Counted from the first letter of the stretch, positions 51,278-60,999 are shown. The stretch is 64,000 nt of DNA from CAVPPA01 sp963841325 (GCA_963841325.1 CAWJBZ010000005.1:6635-70634); one strand, 5' to 3'. Notes: generated by a model not told the origin, from the sequence alone. Numbers and translations: made by a program.

Positions 51278-52012
51278 TCATTCTTGCCTACGAATCGTGG
51301 CTGAACCTAGTATCAAGACAGCGATACCAAAACCAATGACCACTAATAAGTCTCGGGTCAAGGTACCTGTCCACTGACTATGAAGGGTTACTTGCTTCAT
51401 GGCATCGACACTATAAGTCATGGGCATCACATCGGCAAACCATTGCAGCAATTTAGCCATGTGGTCCCGGGTAATGAAGAGACCACAAGTCAACAACTGT
51501 GGAAAGATGAACGCTGGCAGAAACTGCACAGCTTGAAATTCACTAGTCGCAAAGGCGCTTAGGAATAAACCTAGTGCCGTACCCAGTAAAGCGGCAACCA
51601 CTGCACTAATTAACACGGCGATTGTTCCACCCATCACCGTTACTCTCAATATCCCTAAAACCACGGCGCTCGCTAAAACAGCTTGAACTAGTGCCAGCAA
51701 AGCAAACGCTAGGGCATACCCGAAGACAAAATCCAGCTTCGACATCGGGTAGGTCATTAGTCGATCTAGTGTACCGATTGTCCTTTCCCGCAAAGTTGCT
51801 ATTGAAGTAATTATAAACATCGTAATTAACGGGAATATCCCTAAAATCATCGGCGCAATACTATTAAATAAAGCGGTATTATTTTGAAAAACAAATCTCA
51901 GGATGATCAGTAAACCACACGGCACCAGCATGACTAATGCCGATGTCCGCGGGTCATGCAGTAATTGGCCTAAAACTCTTATGGCAGTAGCAAATGTTTT
52001 ACGCAGGCTCAT
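51278..52012 (-). CDS. ABC-2 type transporter permease
   Basis: The product has 244 residues with six predicted helices and the ABC-2 pattern ('TIATLRERTIGTLDRLMTYPMSKLDFVFGYALAF'). It overlaps the ATPase gene by four bases. Exporters of this class move drugs, polysaccharides or antibiotics. The substrate is not readable. Confidence 0.9.
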   Translation of the reverse strand: MSLRKTFATAIRVLGQLLHDPRTSALVMLVPCGLLIILRFVFQNNTALFNSIAPMILGIFPLITMFIITSIATLRERTIGTLDRLMTYPMSKLDFVFGYALAFALLALVQAVLASAVVLGILRVTVMGGTIAVLISAVVAALLGTALGLFLSAFATSEFQAVQFLPAFIFPQLLTCGLFITRDHMAKLLQWFADVMPMTYSVDAMKQVTLHSQWTGTLTRDLLVVIGFGIAVLILGSATIRRQE

Positions 52013-52734
52013 GAATGTTCCTCAACTAGTTTTAAAAAGCTCTGCTCAACCGTTTTAAGTCCGGTTTTTTGGCATAAAGCAGCCGGGGAATCATGGGCCA
52101 ATATTTTACCTTCACGCAGCAATAACAGATCGTCGCAGCGTTCGGCTTCGTCCATTACGTGACTCGAGACAATCAGGGTAGTGCCCCCAGCCGATAAATT
52201 GCGAAATAGTTTCCAGATGCTGTCGCGTAAGACTGGATCGAGCCCAACAGTCGGTTCATCTAAAACCATTAGTTTCGGATAACCAATCAGAGCGATGGCC
52301 AGTGAAACACGCTGTTTTTGACCACTGGATAGTTTGCTGACCAGTTGTTTAGCATATTCAACCATATCGGTGACCTTTAATATGTCGGCAATAATCCCGG
52401 CAATATCCCTGCCCTTAATGCCGAACATAACCGCAAAATAACGCAAGTTTTCCTGGACTGTCAGGTCAGCATAAACTGAATTTTCCTGGGTCATATAACT
52501 AAGTTGTGAACGCAATTTAGCCGATCCGGCTGGTAAACCAAAAATAGCAATATCACCACCGGCAATCTTTTGCCGACCAACAATTGCCCGTATTAATGTC
52601 GTTTTCCCGGCGCCCGATGGACCAATAAACCCAACTACTTTTCCTTCAGGAAGTTCAGCTCTAATATTTTTTAGTGCTTTAAAATGACCACTCAGCACAA
52701 CAGTGACATTTTTGATTTTGATAGCTGGATTCAT
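52009..52734 (-). CDS. ABC transporter ATPase
   Basis: The product has 241 residues. Walker A 'GPSGAGKTT' is at about 38-46, the signature is 'KLSSGQKQRVSLAIAL', Walker B is 'LMVLDEPTVGLDP' and the switch histidine is in 'VSSHVMDEAERC'. It is of the CcmA/drug-exporter type. Translation is coupled to the permease gene by the ATGA overlap. Confidence 0.95.
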   Translation of the reverse strand: MNPAIKIKNVTVVLSGHFKALKNIRAELPEGKVVGFIGPSGAGKTTLIRAIVGRQKIAGGDIAIFGLPAGSAKLRSQLSYMTQENSVYADLTVQENLRYFAVMFGIKGRDIAGIIADILKVTDMVEYAKQLVSKLSSGQKQRVSLAIALIGYPKLMVLDEPTVGLDPVLRDSIWKLFRNLSAGGTTLIVSSHVMDEAERCDDLLLLREGKILAHDSPAALCQKTGLKTVEQSFLKLVEEHS

Positions 52735-52799
52735 ATGTTTGAGACTACTTTAACATCTTAGCATAGACCGATATTTAAGAATGATTAACCAAAGCGCTT

Positions 52800-53645
52800 T
52801 TATCGACAGGACAAATCGTAATCAGCCTGCATGATGATGTATTGAGCGACCATTACCGAACCGCCGCTAGTCAGACTCTGATCTCGGCAATTAGTTTGAG
52901 CTACGGTTTTATTGCCTAGACTGGCTATCCAGTCGATCAAACCATTAAGGTCTGATTGCTGAGCAGGCTTACCGACTATTATCCGCCACTGATCGGGAGT
53001 GGAATAAATACCGACTTTCGCTCCGATTTTATCAAAATAGGCAGTCATTCCCTCCAGTACATTGCTATTCAAATTGGCATTACTGCTCCAGGTATTAATC
53101 AACTCCACATCCAGATACCAAATATATGAACCGGGGTTGGATAGGCCACGTTTATTGGCATCCAGATTTGCCAGATTATAACCATATTGCCATGCACAGC
53201 TGGGGTCAATTTGCCCACGACAGGCTCCATAATAATTCGGGTCAGTAACACTGTTATCAACAACATCTTTATCGCTTTTCGGCCAATCTGGTACTAATGG
53301 AGTAATATCGCTCGGATTAGCCGTATTAACATACAATGCTACCTTAGGTTGATAATATGTTCCGGTCGAACTGCCAGCCCATAGCAATTCTTCAAATAAA
53401 CAAGGATTGGTTTGATTGGCCACACCATTATTAACCCCAACAATACCGAATAGTTGTCCATTGGGTAACGAAGTTATTTGACCACATTGAGGCCAGGAGA
53501 TATCTTTGCCGGCTTGACTTTCCGAAGCAATTAGTTGACCTTGGCCAGCTGGTAGTGATTGAGTCATGTTTGCCGTAAGCGCACTAATAATAATTACCGC
53601 AACAATCACGTTCACGGTCGTCATCAACATTTTGTCTATAGCCAT
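52800..53645 (-). CDS. Secreted DUF1906/GH25-like protein
   Basis: The product has 281 residues: a signal anchor (residues 8-26), then a barrel-like domain starting 'GKDISWPQCG' and containing 'FGIVGVNNGVANQTNPCL', 'VALYVNTANPSD', 'YIWYLDVE' and 'KVGIYSTPDQW'. The order of strands and the acidic 'LDVE' after the fourth strand resemble the glycoside-hydrolase-like DUF1906 or GH25 fold known in actinobacteria. Six cysteines in the domain could pair. A role in cell-wall turnover is plausible but not proven. Confidence 0.65.
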   Translation of the reverse strand: MAIDKMLMTTVNVIVAVIIISALTANMTQSLPAGQGQLIASESQAGKDISWPQCGQITSLPNGQLFGIVGVNNGVANQTNPCLFEELLWAGSSTGTYYQPKVALYVNTANPSDITPLVPDWPKSDKDVVDNSVTDPNYYGACRGQIDPSCAWQYGYNLANLDANKRGLSNPGSYIWYLDVELINTWSSNANLNSNVLEGMTAYFDKIGAKVGIYSTPDQWRIIVGKPAQQSDLNGLIDWIASLGNKTVAQTNCRDQSLTSGGSVMVAQYIIMQADYDLSCR

Positions 53646-53763
53646 ATCGTAATTATATCTAAATCGTTCGCGGTAGTCGGCTATTTTCCGACGTCTTTCT
53701 GTCAGTCTTCAAAAGCATCAGCAAAACGACATAATCAGGCTTAGGAAAAGATCATTAGAGAGG

Positions 53764-54303
53764 CTAACTATTGCTCCTGGATTCAAGAAATCTTTTAAGC
53801 CCTTCAGCTGCAATCTTAAGTCTGTCAGCAAAATTGTTATCATCTATTTGCAAATTAATATCCGCACTATGTTCGGCCATAAATTCATTATGTTGCCCTA
53901 AATAGAAGTCTAGATTTCTATCAGCCCATAAAGCCCGGCCAGTTGCGCCATAAAATCCGGCGAGAAATGGTTTTGTTAATTCCATGTTAATCATAAACCA
54001 GTCAAAACCAGATTGTAGAAAGCGCTGTTTGCGCTCGGCCCATCTTCTGTCCATGCTACCGTCAAAAATAAAAGATGTCCTGGTTGACATTAACCTGTTA
54101 TGGCGTTCTTGAAGGCGCCTTTGGTATTCTTCTATTCCTCCAAGCTTGTTGATATCGTCTATTCTGAGATCTTCTCTTACTTCAAAGCGTATTTGATCTG
54201 TACTGAGTATCGGTAATCCAAATTCGCAGGACAAATAGTGAGCGACTGGTGTTTTAGAAGTACCAGGCATACCCGCAAACACCACAGCATACGGTTTCTC
54301 CAT
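53764..54303 (-). CDS. P-loop kinase-like ATPase (AAA_33 type)
   Basis: The product has 179 residues. The P-loop is 'GMPGTSKT' (residues 11-18), and 'PILSTDQIRFEVRE' is the typical acidic/basic stretch after strand 2 in zeta-toxin-like and nucleotide-kinase-like AAA_33 proteins. 'FIFDGSMDRRWAERKQRFL' follows. It likely phosphorylates a small molecule; the substrate is unknown. It stands alone and is AT-richer than the core genes. Confidence 0.75.
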   Translation of the reverse strand: MEKPYAVVFAGMPGTSKTPVAHYLSCEFGLPILSTDQIRFEVREDLRIDDINKLGGIEEYQRRLQERHNRLMSTRTSFIFDGSMDRRWAERKQRFLQSGFDWFMINMELTKPFLAGFYGATGRALWADRNLDFYLGQHNEFMAEHSADINLQIDDNNFADRLKIAAEGLKRFLESRSNS

Positions 54304-54366
54304 GAGAATATATTAAATCATTAAATCAAAAAGACTACTATTTCTAGAAGCTATAATACCTGTGGT

Positions 54367-54443
54367 TGGTGCGGGTCACGGGACTCTAACCCGTGGCCTC
54401 GTCCTTGGCAAGGACGCGCTCTAAACAACTGAGCTAGACCCGC
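54367..54443 (-). tRNA. tRNA-Gly (anticodon GCC)
   Basis: 77 bases with encoded CCA. Acceptor GCGGGTC/GACCCGC, anticodon stem CGTCC/GGACG with loop TTGCCAA (anticodon GCC), T stem ACGGG/CCCGT. Confidence 0.95.
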
Positions 54444-54486
54444 AAAGTAACCACGATTTTACCGAAAGACTCGGTAAAAATCAACT

Positions 54487-54562
54487 TGGTGGCGACTCCC
54501 AGACTCGAACTGGGGACACAAGGCTCTTCAGGCCTCTGCTCTACCAACTGAGCTAAATCGCC
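54487..54562 (-). tRNA. tRNA-Phe (anticodon GAA)
   Basis: 76 bases with encoded CCA. Anticodon stem GAGGC/GCCTT with loop CTGAAGA (anticodon GAA), acceptor ending GGCGA/TCGCC, discriminator A. Confidence 0.95.
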
Positions 54563-54631
54563 ATATAAATACATCGTAATGATAACTTCTTAAAGAGCTT
54601 TTATCAAACCTGCATTAAATCAAAAACAATT

Positions 54632-55351
54632 CTAGTGTACAGCCGTACCAAACAGATGACCAATACTATAGGTTATTAACATGGCCAACGCTCCGCCTAG
54701 CACTACTCTCATTGTGGCTCTAACGCGTGATGCACCGCTAAATGAGGCACTAACATAACCCGTGATACATAAGGCCAGCAACACCGCCAATACTGTAACT
54801 ATCAAATGGATGGATTGGTTAATTAAGATAATTGCCAGTAAGGGGATTAAGCCGCCGATGATAAAGGACAAAAACGATGAGATAGTGTTGGGTATGGGGT
54901 TTATTAAGTCTTTGCCGACCATTCCCATCTCTACTTCCATATGGGCTTTTAGTACATTGCGTCGACTTAATTCCCGAGCAACTTCCTGGGCGGTTTTCTC
55001 GGTTAAACCTTTGGCTTGATAGTTTTCCTGCAGTTCTTCAAATTCTTGTTCCGGATATTTTTTAAGATGTCCCTCTTCTCTGGCAATAAAAGCTTTCTGG
55101 GTATCGCGTTGACTACTGACGGAGACGTATTCGCCAACCGCCATCGACATCGCCCCAGCCACTAAGCCGGCCAGTCCGGCTGTAAAAATAGTTCCGCGGC
55201 TACTGGTCGCTCCGGCCACCCCAAGCACAATACTAGCCACCGAGACAATCCCATCATCGGCACCTAAAACCGCTGCCCGAAGGGCATTTAATCTATTAAT
55301 CGATGAAGCATCATGGTCCGAATCAAAACTAGGAGCGTCCACCTCAGGCAT
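54632..55351 (-). CDS. VIT1/CCC1-family metal transporter
   Basis: The product has 239 residues with five predicted helices. The N-terminal helix 'LRAAVLGADDGIVSVASIVLGVAGA' and 'GLVAGAMSMAVGEYVSVSSQRD' are family hallmarks. A charged cytoplasmic middle domain (about 85-140, Glu-rich) corresponds to the iron-binding region. The family exports Fe(II)/Mn(II) from the cytosol; which metal is moved here is not certain. It follows the slipin gene with a 3-base gap. Confidence 0.9.
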   Translation of the reverse strand: MPEVDAPSFDSDHDASSINRLNALRAAVLGADDGIVSVASIVLGVAGATSSRGTIFTAGLAGLVAGAMSMAVGEYVSVSSQRDTQKAFIAREEGHLKKYPEQEFEELQENYQAKGLTEKTAQEVARELSRRNVLKAHMEVEMGMVGKDLINPIPNTISSFLSFIIGGLIPLLAIILINQSIHLIVTVLAVLLALCITGYVSASFSGASRVRATMRVVLGGALAMLITYSIGHLFGTAVH

Positions 55352-55354
55352 TTA

Positions 55355-56128
55355 TTATTTTTCCTTTTCCATAAATTCTTTGACGCTCTTAGCAGTATCT
55401 AAGAATTGGGCCGGGAAGACAATGGTGCTGTTTTTCTCGACGGCAATGTCACTTAGAATCTGTAAATTACGTAACTGTAAAGCAATCGGATGTGCCGAGA
55501 TAATGTCTGCCGCCTGGCCTAATTTAGTAGCACTGAGTTGTTCTCCTTCGGCAGCAATAATCTTGGCTCGTTTTTCTCGTTCGGCCTCAGCTTGCTTAGC
55601 CATCGCCCGCTGCATTGATTCAGGCAATTGTATATCTTTTATTTCCACCGAACTTACATAGACACCCCATTTTTCGGTGACGTTTTCCAAAATTGTTCGA
55701 ACTTTATTGTTAATGGCAGTGGTTTCACTAAGAATTTCATCTAAGGTGCTTTGCCCTATGACGTTACGGACGGTCGTTTGGGCATTTTGATAAATAGCTG
55801 ATACCACATTTTCAATTTCGATGATTGATTTAGCCGGGTCTTGAATCTTGTAATAGGCTACTGCTGCTACATCAACCGAAACATTATCTTTGGTAATTAT
55901 TTTCTGTGATTCAATGGGCAAAGTAACAGTTCTCAGGCTGATTTTTCGCATTTGATCAACAATTGGAATAATCAAACGCAGCCCGGGCTGTTTGATACCG
56001 GAACGCAGTTTACCTAAGCGAAAAACCACTCCACGTTCATATTGATTAACCAAGCGAACACCGTTGGCGATAATGATCAACAAAAAAACAATAACCACCA
56101 CCAGGATTGTAATTAAAGCTGTTGACAT
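55355..56128 (-). CDS. Slipin-type SPFH/band 7 membrane protein
   Basis: A longer open frame starts at 56170, but GAGGGG just before the ATG at 56128 fixes the start (257 residues) and avoids the tRNA-Ala gene. An N-terminal membrane helix is followed by the band 7 domain ('YERGVVFRLGK', 'RTVTLPIESQKIITKDNVSV', 'AVAYYKI', 'IKDIQLPESMQRAMAKQAEAEREKRAKI') and a coiled-coil end. Slipins form oligomeric membrane scaffolds. It is next to the VIT gene and probably cotranscribed with it. Confidence 0.92.
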   Translation of the reverse strand: MSTALITILVVVIVFLLIIIANGVRLVNQYERGVVFRLGKLRSGIKQPGLRLIIPIVDQMRKISLRTVTLPIESQKIITKDNVSVDVAAVAYYKIQDPAKSIIEIENVVSAIYQNAQTTVRNVIGQSTLDEILSETTAINNKVRTILENVTEKWGVYVSSVEIKDIQLPESMQRAMAKQAEAEREKRAKIIAAEGEQLSATKLGQAADIISAHPIALQLRNLQILSDIAVEKNSTIVFPAQFLDTAKSVKEFMEKEK

Positions 56129-56159
56129 TGGTTTTTCCCCTCGATTCATATTAATACTA

Positions 56160-56236
56160 TGGTGGAGCATATCGGACTCGAACCGATGGCCTCATTCATG
56201 CCATGAATGCGCGCTAACCAGCTGCGCCAATGCCCC
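56160..56236 (-). tRNA. tRNA-Ala (anticodon GGC)
   Basis: 77 bases with encoded CCA. Acceptor GGGGCAT/ATGCTCC, anticodon stem CATTC/GAATG with loop ATGGCAT (anticodon GGC), T stem ATCGG/CCGAT. Confidence 0.95.
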
Positions 56237-56351
56237 GGATAGGTTAACACCCTTACTCTTATAGACCAGTCGTCTACAGACAACTAGTATTGTAGACCAG
56301 GAATGACAGACAGAGCAAGAACACTGGGTTAATAACGGCCAAATATAAATT

Positions 56352-56377
56352 AAACCGGACCATATCAGATCCGGTTT
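56352..56377. terminator. Hairpin in the gap after ligA
   Basis: A perfect 8-bp stem AAACCGGA/TCCGGTTT with a 10-base loop. In the minus direction, downstream of ligA, it is followed by a weak AATTTATATTT stretch. A neighbouring GC-rich stem (GCGCCC/GGGCGC, 56389-56410) stands just before it. The rest of the 56237-56493 gap shows no gene. Confidence 0.5.
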
Positions 56378-56493
56378 AGGTGTCGTGCGCGCCCACCCGG
56401 GCGCGGGCGCAAATGTTTGTTTTGATTAAGATATTTGTTTCACGCGCCGTATGCGCACGAATCACTATAAGCATAACATTTTTGCTTTACTCG

Positions 56494-58527
56494 TCAAGCT
56501 GCCGCTATCAGCTTTAAAAATTCCTGCTCGTTTATTTGAGGAGTACCTAATTGCCTGGCTTTCAGTAGTTTACTGGCACCAACTCCTTCACCCACCACTA
56601 GATAGGTGGTATCTTGAGCAATACTGGTTTGGAAAGTACCACCAAGCGAGCGAATCCGATCAGCCGCCAGATCGCGACTCATGTTTACTAAGGTACCGGT
56701 AATTACGAAACTTTTACCGTGTAATGGACCTTTTGCCCTAGATTGATAACGTGGTTTTATTCCCAAATCCTTGAATTTTTCCAGCAGCCTTTGATTATCT
56801 CGGTCAGCAAACCAAGCTAAAATCGATTCCGCAACCACCCCACCGACACCTTCAACCTGCATTAACTGATCAAGTGTGGCACCGCTCAATCGCTGCAGTG
56901 AACCGAAATGTTCCGCCAGATCAATCGCTGTCTGCGAACCAACGTGGCGAATGCCTAAACCGTAAATGAATTTAGGTAGTTCCGGTGACTTCTTGGCTTG
57001 AACGGCATCAACTAGTTTCTGGGCGGAAATATCGGCAAACCGGTCAAGTTGAATGACTTGGGCTTTGGTCAAGCGGTAAATGTCCGCTAAATCACGTACC
57101 AGTTTAGTTTCCACTAAAGCTTCGCTATTCTTTTCGCCAAGCGTATCAATATCTAGAGCTGATTTAGAAGCAAAATGCACCAATGCCTGTTTTAATAATA
57201 TCTTTCCGGAAGCTCCTTTGACGCGGTAAACAGCTTCACCTTCAGGTCTGACAAATTCCAGTTCCGGATACTGTCGTTTTAGCTCTTTTTCCATATTAAA
57301 TTGGTGAACAGAGTGAGGACGTAATTTTTTCAATACCCGGGAGACTTGCGGGATTACGTCACCGGCCTTAAAAATAACCACTGTATCGCCGACCCGGATG
57401 TCTTTACGGGCAATTTCATCAGCATTATGTAAACTGGCGTGTTGAACGGTAGTGCCAGCTACCTGAACCGGATTAAACACCGCTACAGGTGTCGCGGCTC
57501 CGGTTCGACCGATACTTAGAACAATGTCACGAACGATTGTGGTAGCTTCTTCAGCAGCATATTTATAGGCCACAGCGGCTCGTGGTGCTTTACCGACGAC
57601 ACCTAATTGAACATATTCGGCACGGTCGTTTAGCTTGATCACCATACCGTCAGTTTTAAACGGCAGTTGATGGCGTTTTTCTTCCCATTGGTCAATATAT
57701 TGCATAATGGCATCTAGATTGTTCAATACCACAGCCTGGTGACCACTAGCTACGCCTAGGGACCGGATTACCTCATAGGCAAAAGAATTAGTGGGTATTT
57801 CAGCCGGATCGTCTCTCAGCAGGTCCCAGGCTCTAAAACGCAGCGGCCGACCAGCTGCCAGCTTCGGATCAAGTTGGCGAATACTACCGGCCGCTAAATT
57901 GCGCGGGTTGGCAAATACCGGTTCACCTTCAGCTTCTCGCTGTTGATTGAGAGTTTCAAAATCTTTTTTATAAATAATTACTTCGCCGCGAATCTCAGTG
58001 CGACCCCGTAGGAAAGTTTGGTATTTCGGATCAGGCCGCAGTTTAAACGGTACGCTTTCCATGGTCCGGACGTTCATAGTCACATCCTCACCAATAAAAC
58101 CGTCACCCCGAGTTATCGCTTGAACAAAATTACCATCTTGGTAAATCAGTGCACAGGCTAAGCCATCCAGTTTAACATCGATGAAAAATTCCGGTTTGGT
58201 TTCAGGAGCCAGTTTTTGAGTACGCTTAATCCAAGCGGCCACTTCATCACGGTTAAATACGTCGTTCAGGCTGAGCATTTGAACGGAGTGCCGGACTTGG
58301 GTAAAGCCAGGTAACGGTTTACCGGCAACGCGCTGGGTCGGGCTGTCGGGTGTAATCAATTTGGGAAATTGAGTTTCCAACTCTGATAATTCATGCTTCA
58401 AGGTATCGGCTGCCGCTTCACTCATAATCGATTCGTCGAGTACGTGATAATGATAACGGTAGTCATTAATCAGGGCCCGTAATTTGGTGATTCGTTCTTT
58501 TGCTTGGGCTAGCTTCATTTGGCTCAT
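56494..58527 (-). CDS. ligA: NAD-dependent DNA ligase lacking the zinc finger
   Basis: LigA seals nicks during replication and repair. The product has 677 residues, a normal length. The NAD-binding domain Ia is present with 'YRYHYHVLD', and the catalytic lysine K119 is in 'DVKLDG'. The OB fold, helix-hairpin-helix part ('IYGLGIRHVG', 'VEGVGGVVAESI') and C-terminal BRCT domain ('FVITGTLVNMSRD') follow. The four-cysteine zinc finger between OB fold and HhH domain is missing: the region 'EFVRPEGEAVYRVKGASGK' has the normal flanks but no cysteine. The gene overlaps the upstream membrane protein gene by four bases. Confidence 0.95.
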   Translation of the reverse strand: MSQMKLAQAKERITKLRALINDYRYHYHVLDESIMSEAAADTLKHELSELETQFPKLITPDSPTQRVAGKPLPGFTQVRHSVQMLSLNDVFNRDEVAAWIKRTQKLAPETKPEFFIDVKLDGLACALIYQDGNFVQAITRGDGFIGEDVTMNVRTMESVPFKLRPDPKYQTFLRGRTEIRGEVIIYKKDFETLNQQREAEGEPVFANPRNLAAGSIRQLDPKLAAGRPLRFRAWDLLRDDPAEIPTNSFAYEVIRSLGVASGHQAVVLNNLDAIMQYIDQWEEKRHQLPFKTDGMVIKLNDRAEYVQLGVVGKAPRAAVAYKYAAEEATTIVRDIVLSIGRTGAATPVAVFNPVQVAGTTVQHASLHNADEIARKDIRVGDTVVIFKAGDVIPQVSRVLKKLRPHSVHQFNMEKELKRQYPELEFVRPEGEAVYRVKGASGKILLKQALVHFASKSALDIDTLGEKNSEALVETKLVRDLADIYRLTKAQVIQLDRFADISAQKLVDAVQAKKSPELPKFIYGLGIRHVGSQTAIDLAEHFGSLQRLSGATLDQLMQVEGVGGVVAESILAWFADRDNQRLLEKFKDLGIKPRYQSRAKGPLHGKSFVITGTLVNMSRDLAADRIRSLGGTFQTSIAQDTTYLVVGEGVGASKLLKARQLGTPQINEQEFLKLIAAA

Positions 58528-59501
58528 AATAACAATTCCCTATATAAAGTGTACATGTAGGTATGAACGGTAATTAGGGCACAAATCACCAGTATAAACA
58601 AAACCCAGGGTGCTATTGGTGCTAGAAAAACAATTATCGGTACCATAATAACCACCCCAATAATTAAGAGGGCAACCGGTAAATAAAGCAGCTTACGAAA
58701 GACCGCCGGACGGCGATAACGGACTAATTGACGGGCGCTGCGCAAGGCTTTCATCGGTCTCATGTCCGGCAAGGTAACGATATAGAGCGCAAATAATGAC
58801 GAACAGAGCATATATACCGATATAAACGTTAAGACGGCAAAAAGCAAACCCCAAAGCAGTTTTTCAAAGAAATGAATGGCTATACCATTGGTCACTACCA
58901 AGTTATATAAGCCGCCCCCGATCAGAAATGGCAGGGTTTGTAACAATACCACCAGCAGTACCAAAATAAATGGGATCAGTGGGTACATACCCTTATAAAA
59001 CAGGTCGCGTAAATGGATCTTTTCACCGGCGATAATTTGGCGGAGGGCCCAGATGGTTGCCAGACTAAAAATTAATCCTAAAAAGATCTGATAGGCATCA
59101 GTATTAGCGCTAGAGTTACTACCAGAAGAGGTCAGCAGATTCACAAAAACCGACAGTCCAACACCTAATTGTCCGGCCTTGCCGCCGTTATTTTGGATAG
59201 CCTGATGTTTCAGACTATTGACATTGACACTACTAAAGCCACGGACCAACAGAATGTCCAATATCCCGTAGACTATTACTAATTCCAGAAATAACAGGCG
59301 GTGACGCCACAATAGCTGGACGGTTTTCCGGGTCAGCTGCCAGACACTCGGTAAACTAACCGGGTGTTTGATTCGTTTAAAACGGAACGGCCGGTAAGCT
59401 GGCAAATGTATTCGACGCGGTTTAGCTATGGTTTCGGGTTTTCCTCCTGCGGGTCGTTTCTTGGCCACTGCTTTTTTGGCCGGTTTAGAGGAGGTAAGCA
59501 T
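58524..59501 (-). CDS. Multi-pass membrane protein, unknown function
   Basis: The product has 325 residues: a Lys/Arg/Pro-rich cytoplasmic N-terminus (1-60), a first helix ('LLFLELVIVYGILDILLV'), a soluble segment, then five or six more helices with 'LRQIIAGEKIHLRDLFYKG' between two of them. The pattern resembles the membrane domain of glycerophosphodiester phosphodiesterases and YciC-like proteins, without their catalytic part. It is coupled to ligA by a four-base overlap. The function is unknown. Confidence 0.65.
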   Translation of the reverse strand: MLTSSKPAKKAVAKKRPAGGKPETIAKPRRIHLPAYRPFRFKRIKHPVSLPSVWQLTRKTVQLLWRHRLLFLELVIVYGILDILLVRGFSSVNVNSLKHQAIQNNGGKAGQLGVGLSVFVNLLTSSGSNSSANTDAYQIFLGLIFSLATIWALRQIIAGEKIHLRDLFYKGMYPLIPFILVLLVVLLQTLPFLIGGGLYNLVVTNGIAIHFFEKLLWGLLFAVLTFISVYMLCSSLFALYIVTLPDMRPMKALRSARQLVRYRRPAVFRKLLYLPVALLIIGVVIMVPIIVFLAPIAPWVLFILVICALITVHTYMYTLYRELLL

Positions 59502-59530
59502 AATGAATTTATTGTAGCAGACAGGTGGTT

Positions 59531-60412
59531 TTAAGCATGAGTTCCCATGTCCTGCAAACGAGCAATCCGGTCTTTAATCGATGGGTGGGTACTGAACAGG
59601 TTAGCAATGCTATGGGCTCGCAATGGATTAGCAAAAAACAGGTGGGCGGTGGCGGTATTTTGTTTCCGTAAAGTGCTACCTGTCCGTTCGATTTTTTGGA
59701 GAGCACTGATCAGTCCTTGCGGGTAGCGGGTGGTTAAGGCACTGGTGGCATCGGCCAGATATTCGCGTTGGCGGGAGATGGCTAATTGGATCATCGTTGC
59801 CACTAACGGCGCTAGTATTGCCGCTATAATACCCAGAAAGAAAAAGAGTTGATTATTTTCATTACTGCGCCGGTCACCCCGAAACCAGGTCAACTGGAAG
59901 ATAACATCAGCAATCAAAGAGATAACTGCGGTCAGTGCAAAAGCAATCATTGATACCCTGATGTCATAGTTCTTGACATGCCCCAGTTCATGGGCGAACA
60001 CTCCCTGTAATTCATCGTCATCCATAATCGCCAATAATCCGGTGGTGGCGCAAACCGCGGCACCTTGCGGTTTACGGCCGGTAGCAAAGGCGTTAGGAGA
60101 CGGGTCATCCATCAGATAAACCCGTGGCATCGGTAAGCCATCGGTAATACTTAGATTTTCAATAATTCGCCACAGTCTTGGGTTATCGGCCTTCTTGATT
60201 TCCCGTGCCCCGTTGACCGCCAAGGCCATTCTACTGCCGGCAAAATAGGTTATAACGGCGTAAATGACCGCCCCGACTAAGACACCGTAAAAGATATAGG
60301 GTTGGCCACCCAGATATTTATCAAACAACCACGCAATAGCACCCACAAACGCAATAAAGACGACCATAATAATAACCGTCCGTCGCTTATTCGAAGCTAT
60401 GTCGTGGTACAT
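59531..60412 (-). CDS. htpX: HtpX-type M48 metalloprotease
   Basis: The product has 293 residues with four predicted helices. The zinc site is H141-E-L-G-H145 with the downstream glutamate in 'REYLADATSALTT'. HtpX degrades misfolded membrane proteins. It follows lemA with a 20-base gap; lemA-htpX pairs are widespread, so the two proteins probably act together. Confidence 0.95.
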   Translation of the reverse strand: MYHDIASNKRRTVIIMVVFIAFVGAIAWLFDKYLGGQPYIFYGVLVGAVIYAVITYFAGSRMALAVNGAREIKKADNPRLWRIIENLSITDGLPMPRVYLMDDPSPNAFATGRKPQGAAVCATTGLLAIMDDDELQGVFAHELGHVKNYDIRVSMIAFALTAVISLIADVIFQLTWFRGDRRSNENNQLFFFLGIIAAILAPLVATMIQLAISRQREYLADATSALTTRYPQGLISALQKIERTGSTLRKQNTATAHLFFANPLRAHSIANLFSTHPSIKDRIARLQDMGTHA

Positions 60413-60432
60413 GCTTTAGCTATTCCCTGTTA

Positions 60433-60999
60433 CTAAAATTTGACGTCCACCGGTTCAGCTGCCTGATTATAAGCTGATTCGTCCAGTTCAAAGAATTCGC
60501 GGTCAGTTTTATATCCCAGTATATTGGCAAAGATATTAGTCGGAAATATTTTACGCCGGGTATTAAAGTCACGGACCACGCCGTTATAAAATCGCCGGGA
60601 AGCCATGATTTTATCTTCAGTATCTGTCAGCTCAGCCTGCAATTGCTGGAAGTTTTCGGTAGCTCGCAATTGCGGGTAATTCTCGGCTACCGCAAATAAG
60701 CTTTTTAGGGTTTGCTGAAATTGATTTTCAGCTTTGGCCGTAGCTTGGACGCCTTGAGCACTCAGGGCATTAGCTCGAGCCTTGGTGACATCCTCAAAGA
60801 CAGTTTTTTCATGAGCAGCATAACCCTTAACACTATTAACTAAATTCGGAATAAGATCATACCGACGCTTGAGCTGGACGGTAATGTCACTCCAGGCTTC
60901 ATCAGCTTGAACATTTAGGCGGACTAAACTGTTATATCCGACCCATACGGCAATCAGCGCCAGAACTACTAAAACTATAATGATTACGATCGCTACCAT
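60433..60999 (-). CDS. lemA: LemA-family membrane protein
   Basis: The product has 188 residues: an N-terminal helix ('IVIIIVLVVLALIAVWVGYN') and a helical bundle with 'WSDITVQLKRRYDLIPNLV' and 'NFQQLQAELTDTEDKI..SRRFYN', the family signature. The exact role is not known in any organism. It is the first gene of the lemA-htpX operon. Confidence 0.95.
   Translation of the reverse strand: MVAIVIIIVLVVLALIAVWVGYNSLVRLNVQADEAWSDITVQLKRRYDLIPNLVNSVKGYAAHEKTVFEDVTKARANALSAQGVQATAKAENQFQQTLKSLFAVAENYPQLRATENFQQLQAELTDTEDKIMASRRFYNGVVRDFNTRRKIFPTNIFANILGYKTDREFFELDESAYNQAAEPVDVKF

Noticed and set aside
55355..56170. Longer slipin reading frame starting at 56170
   Set aside because: It would overlap the tRNA-Ala gene, and a good Shine-Dalgarno stands before the ATG at 56128.
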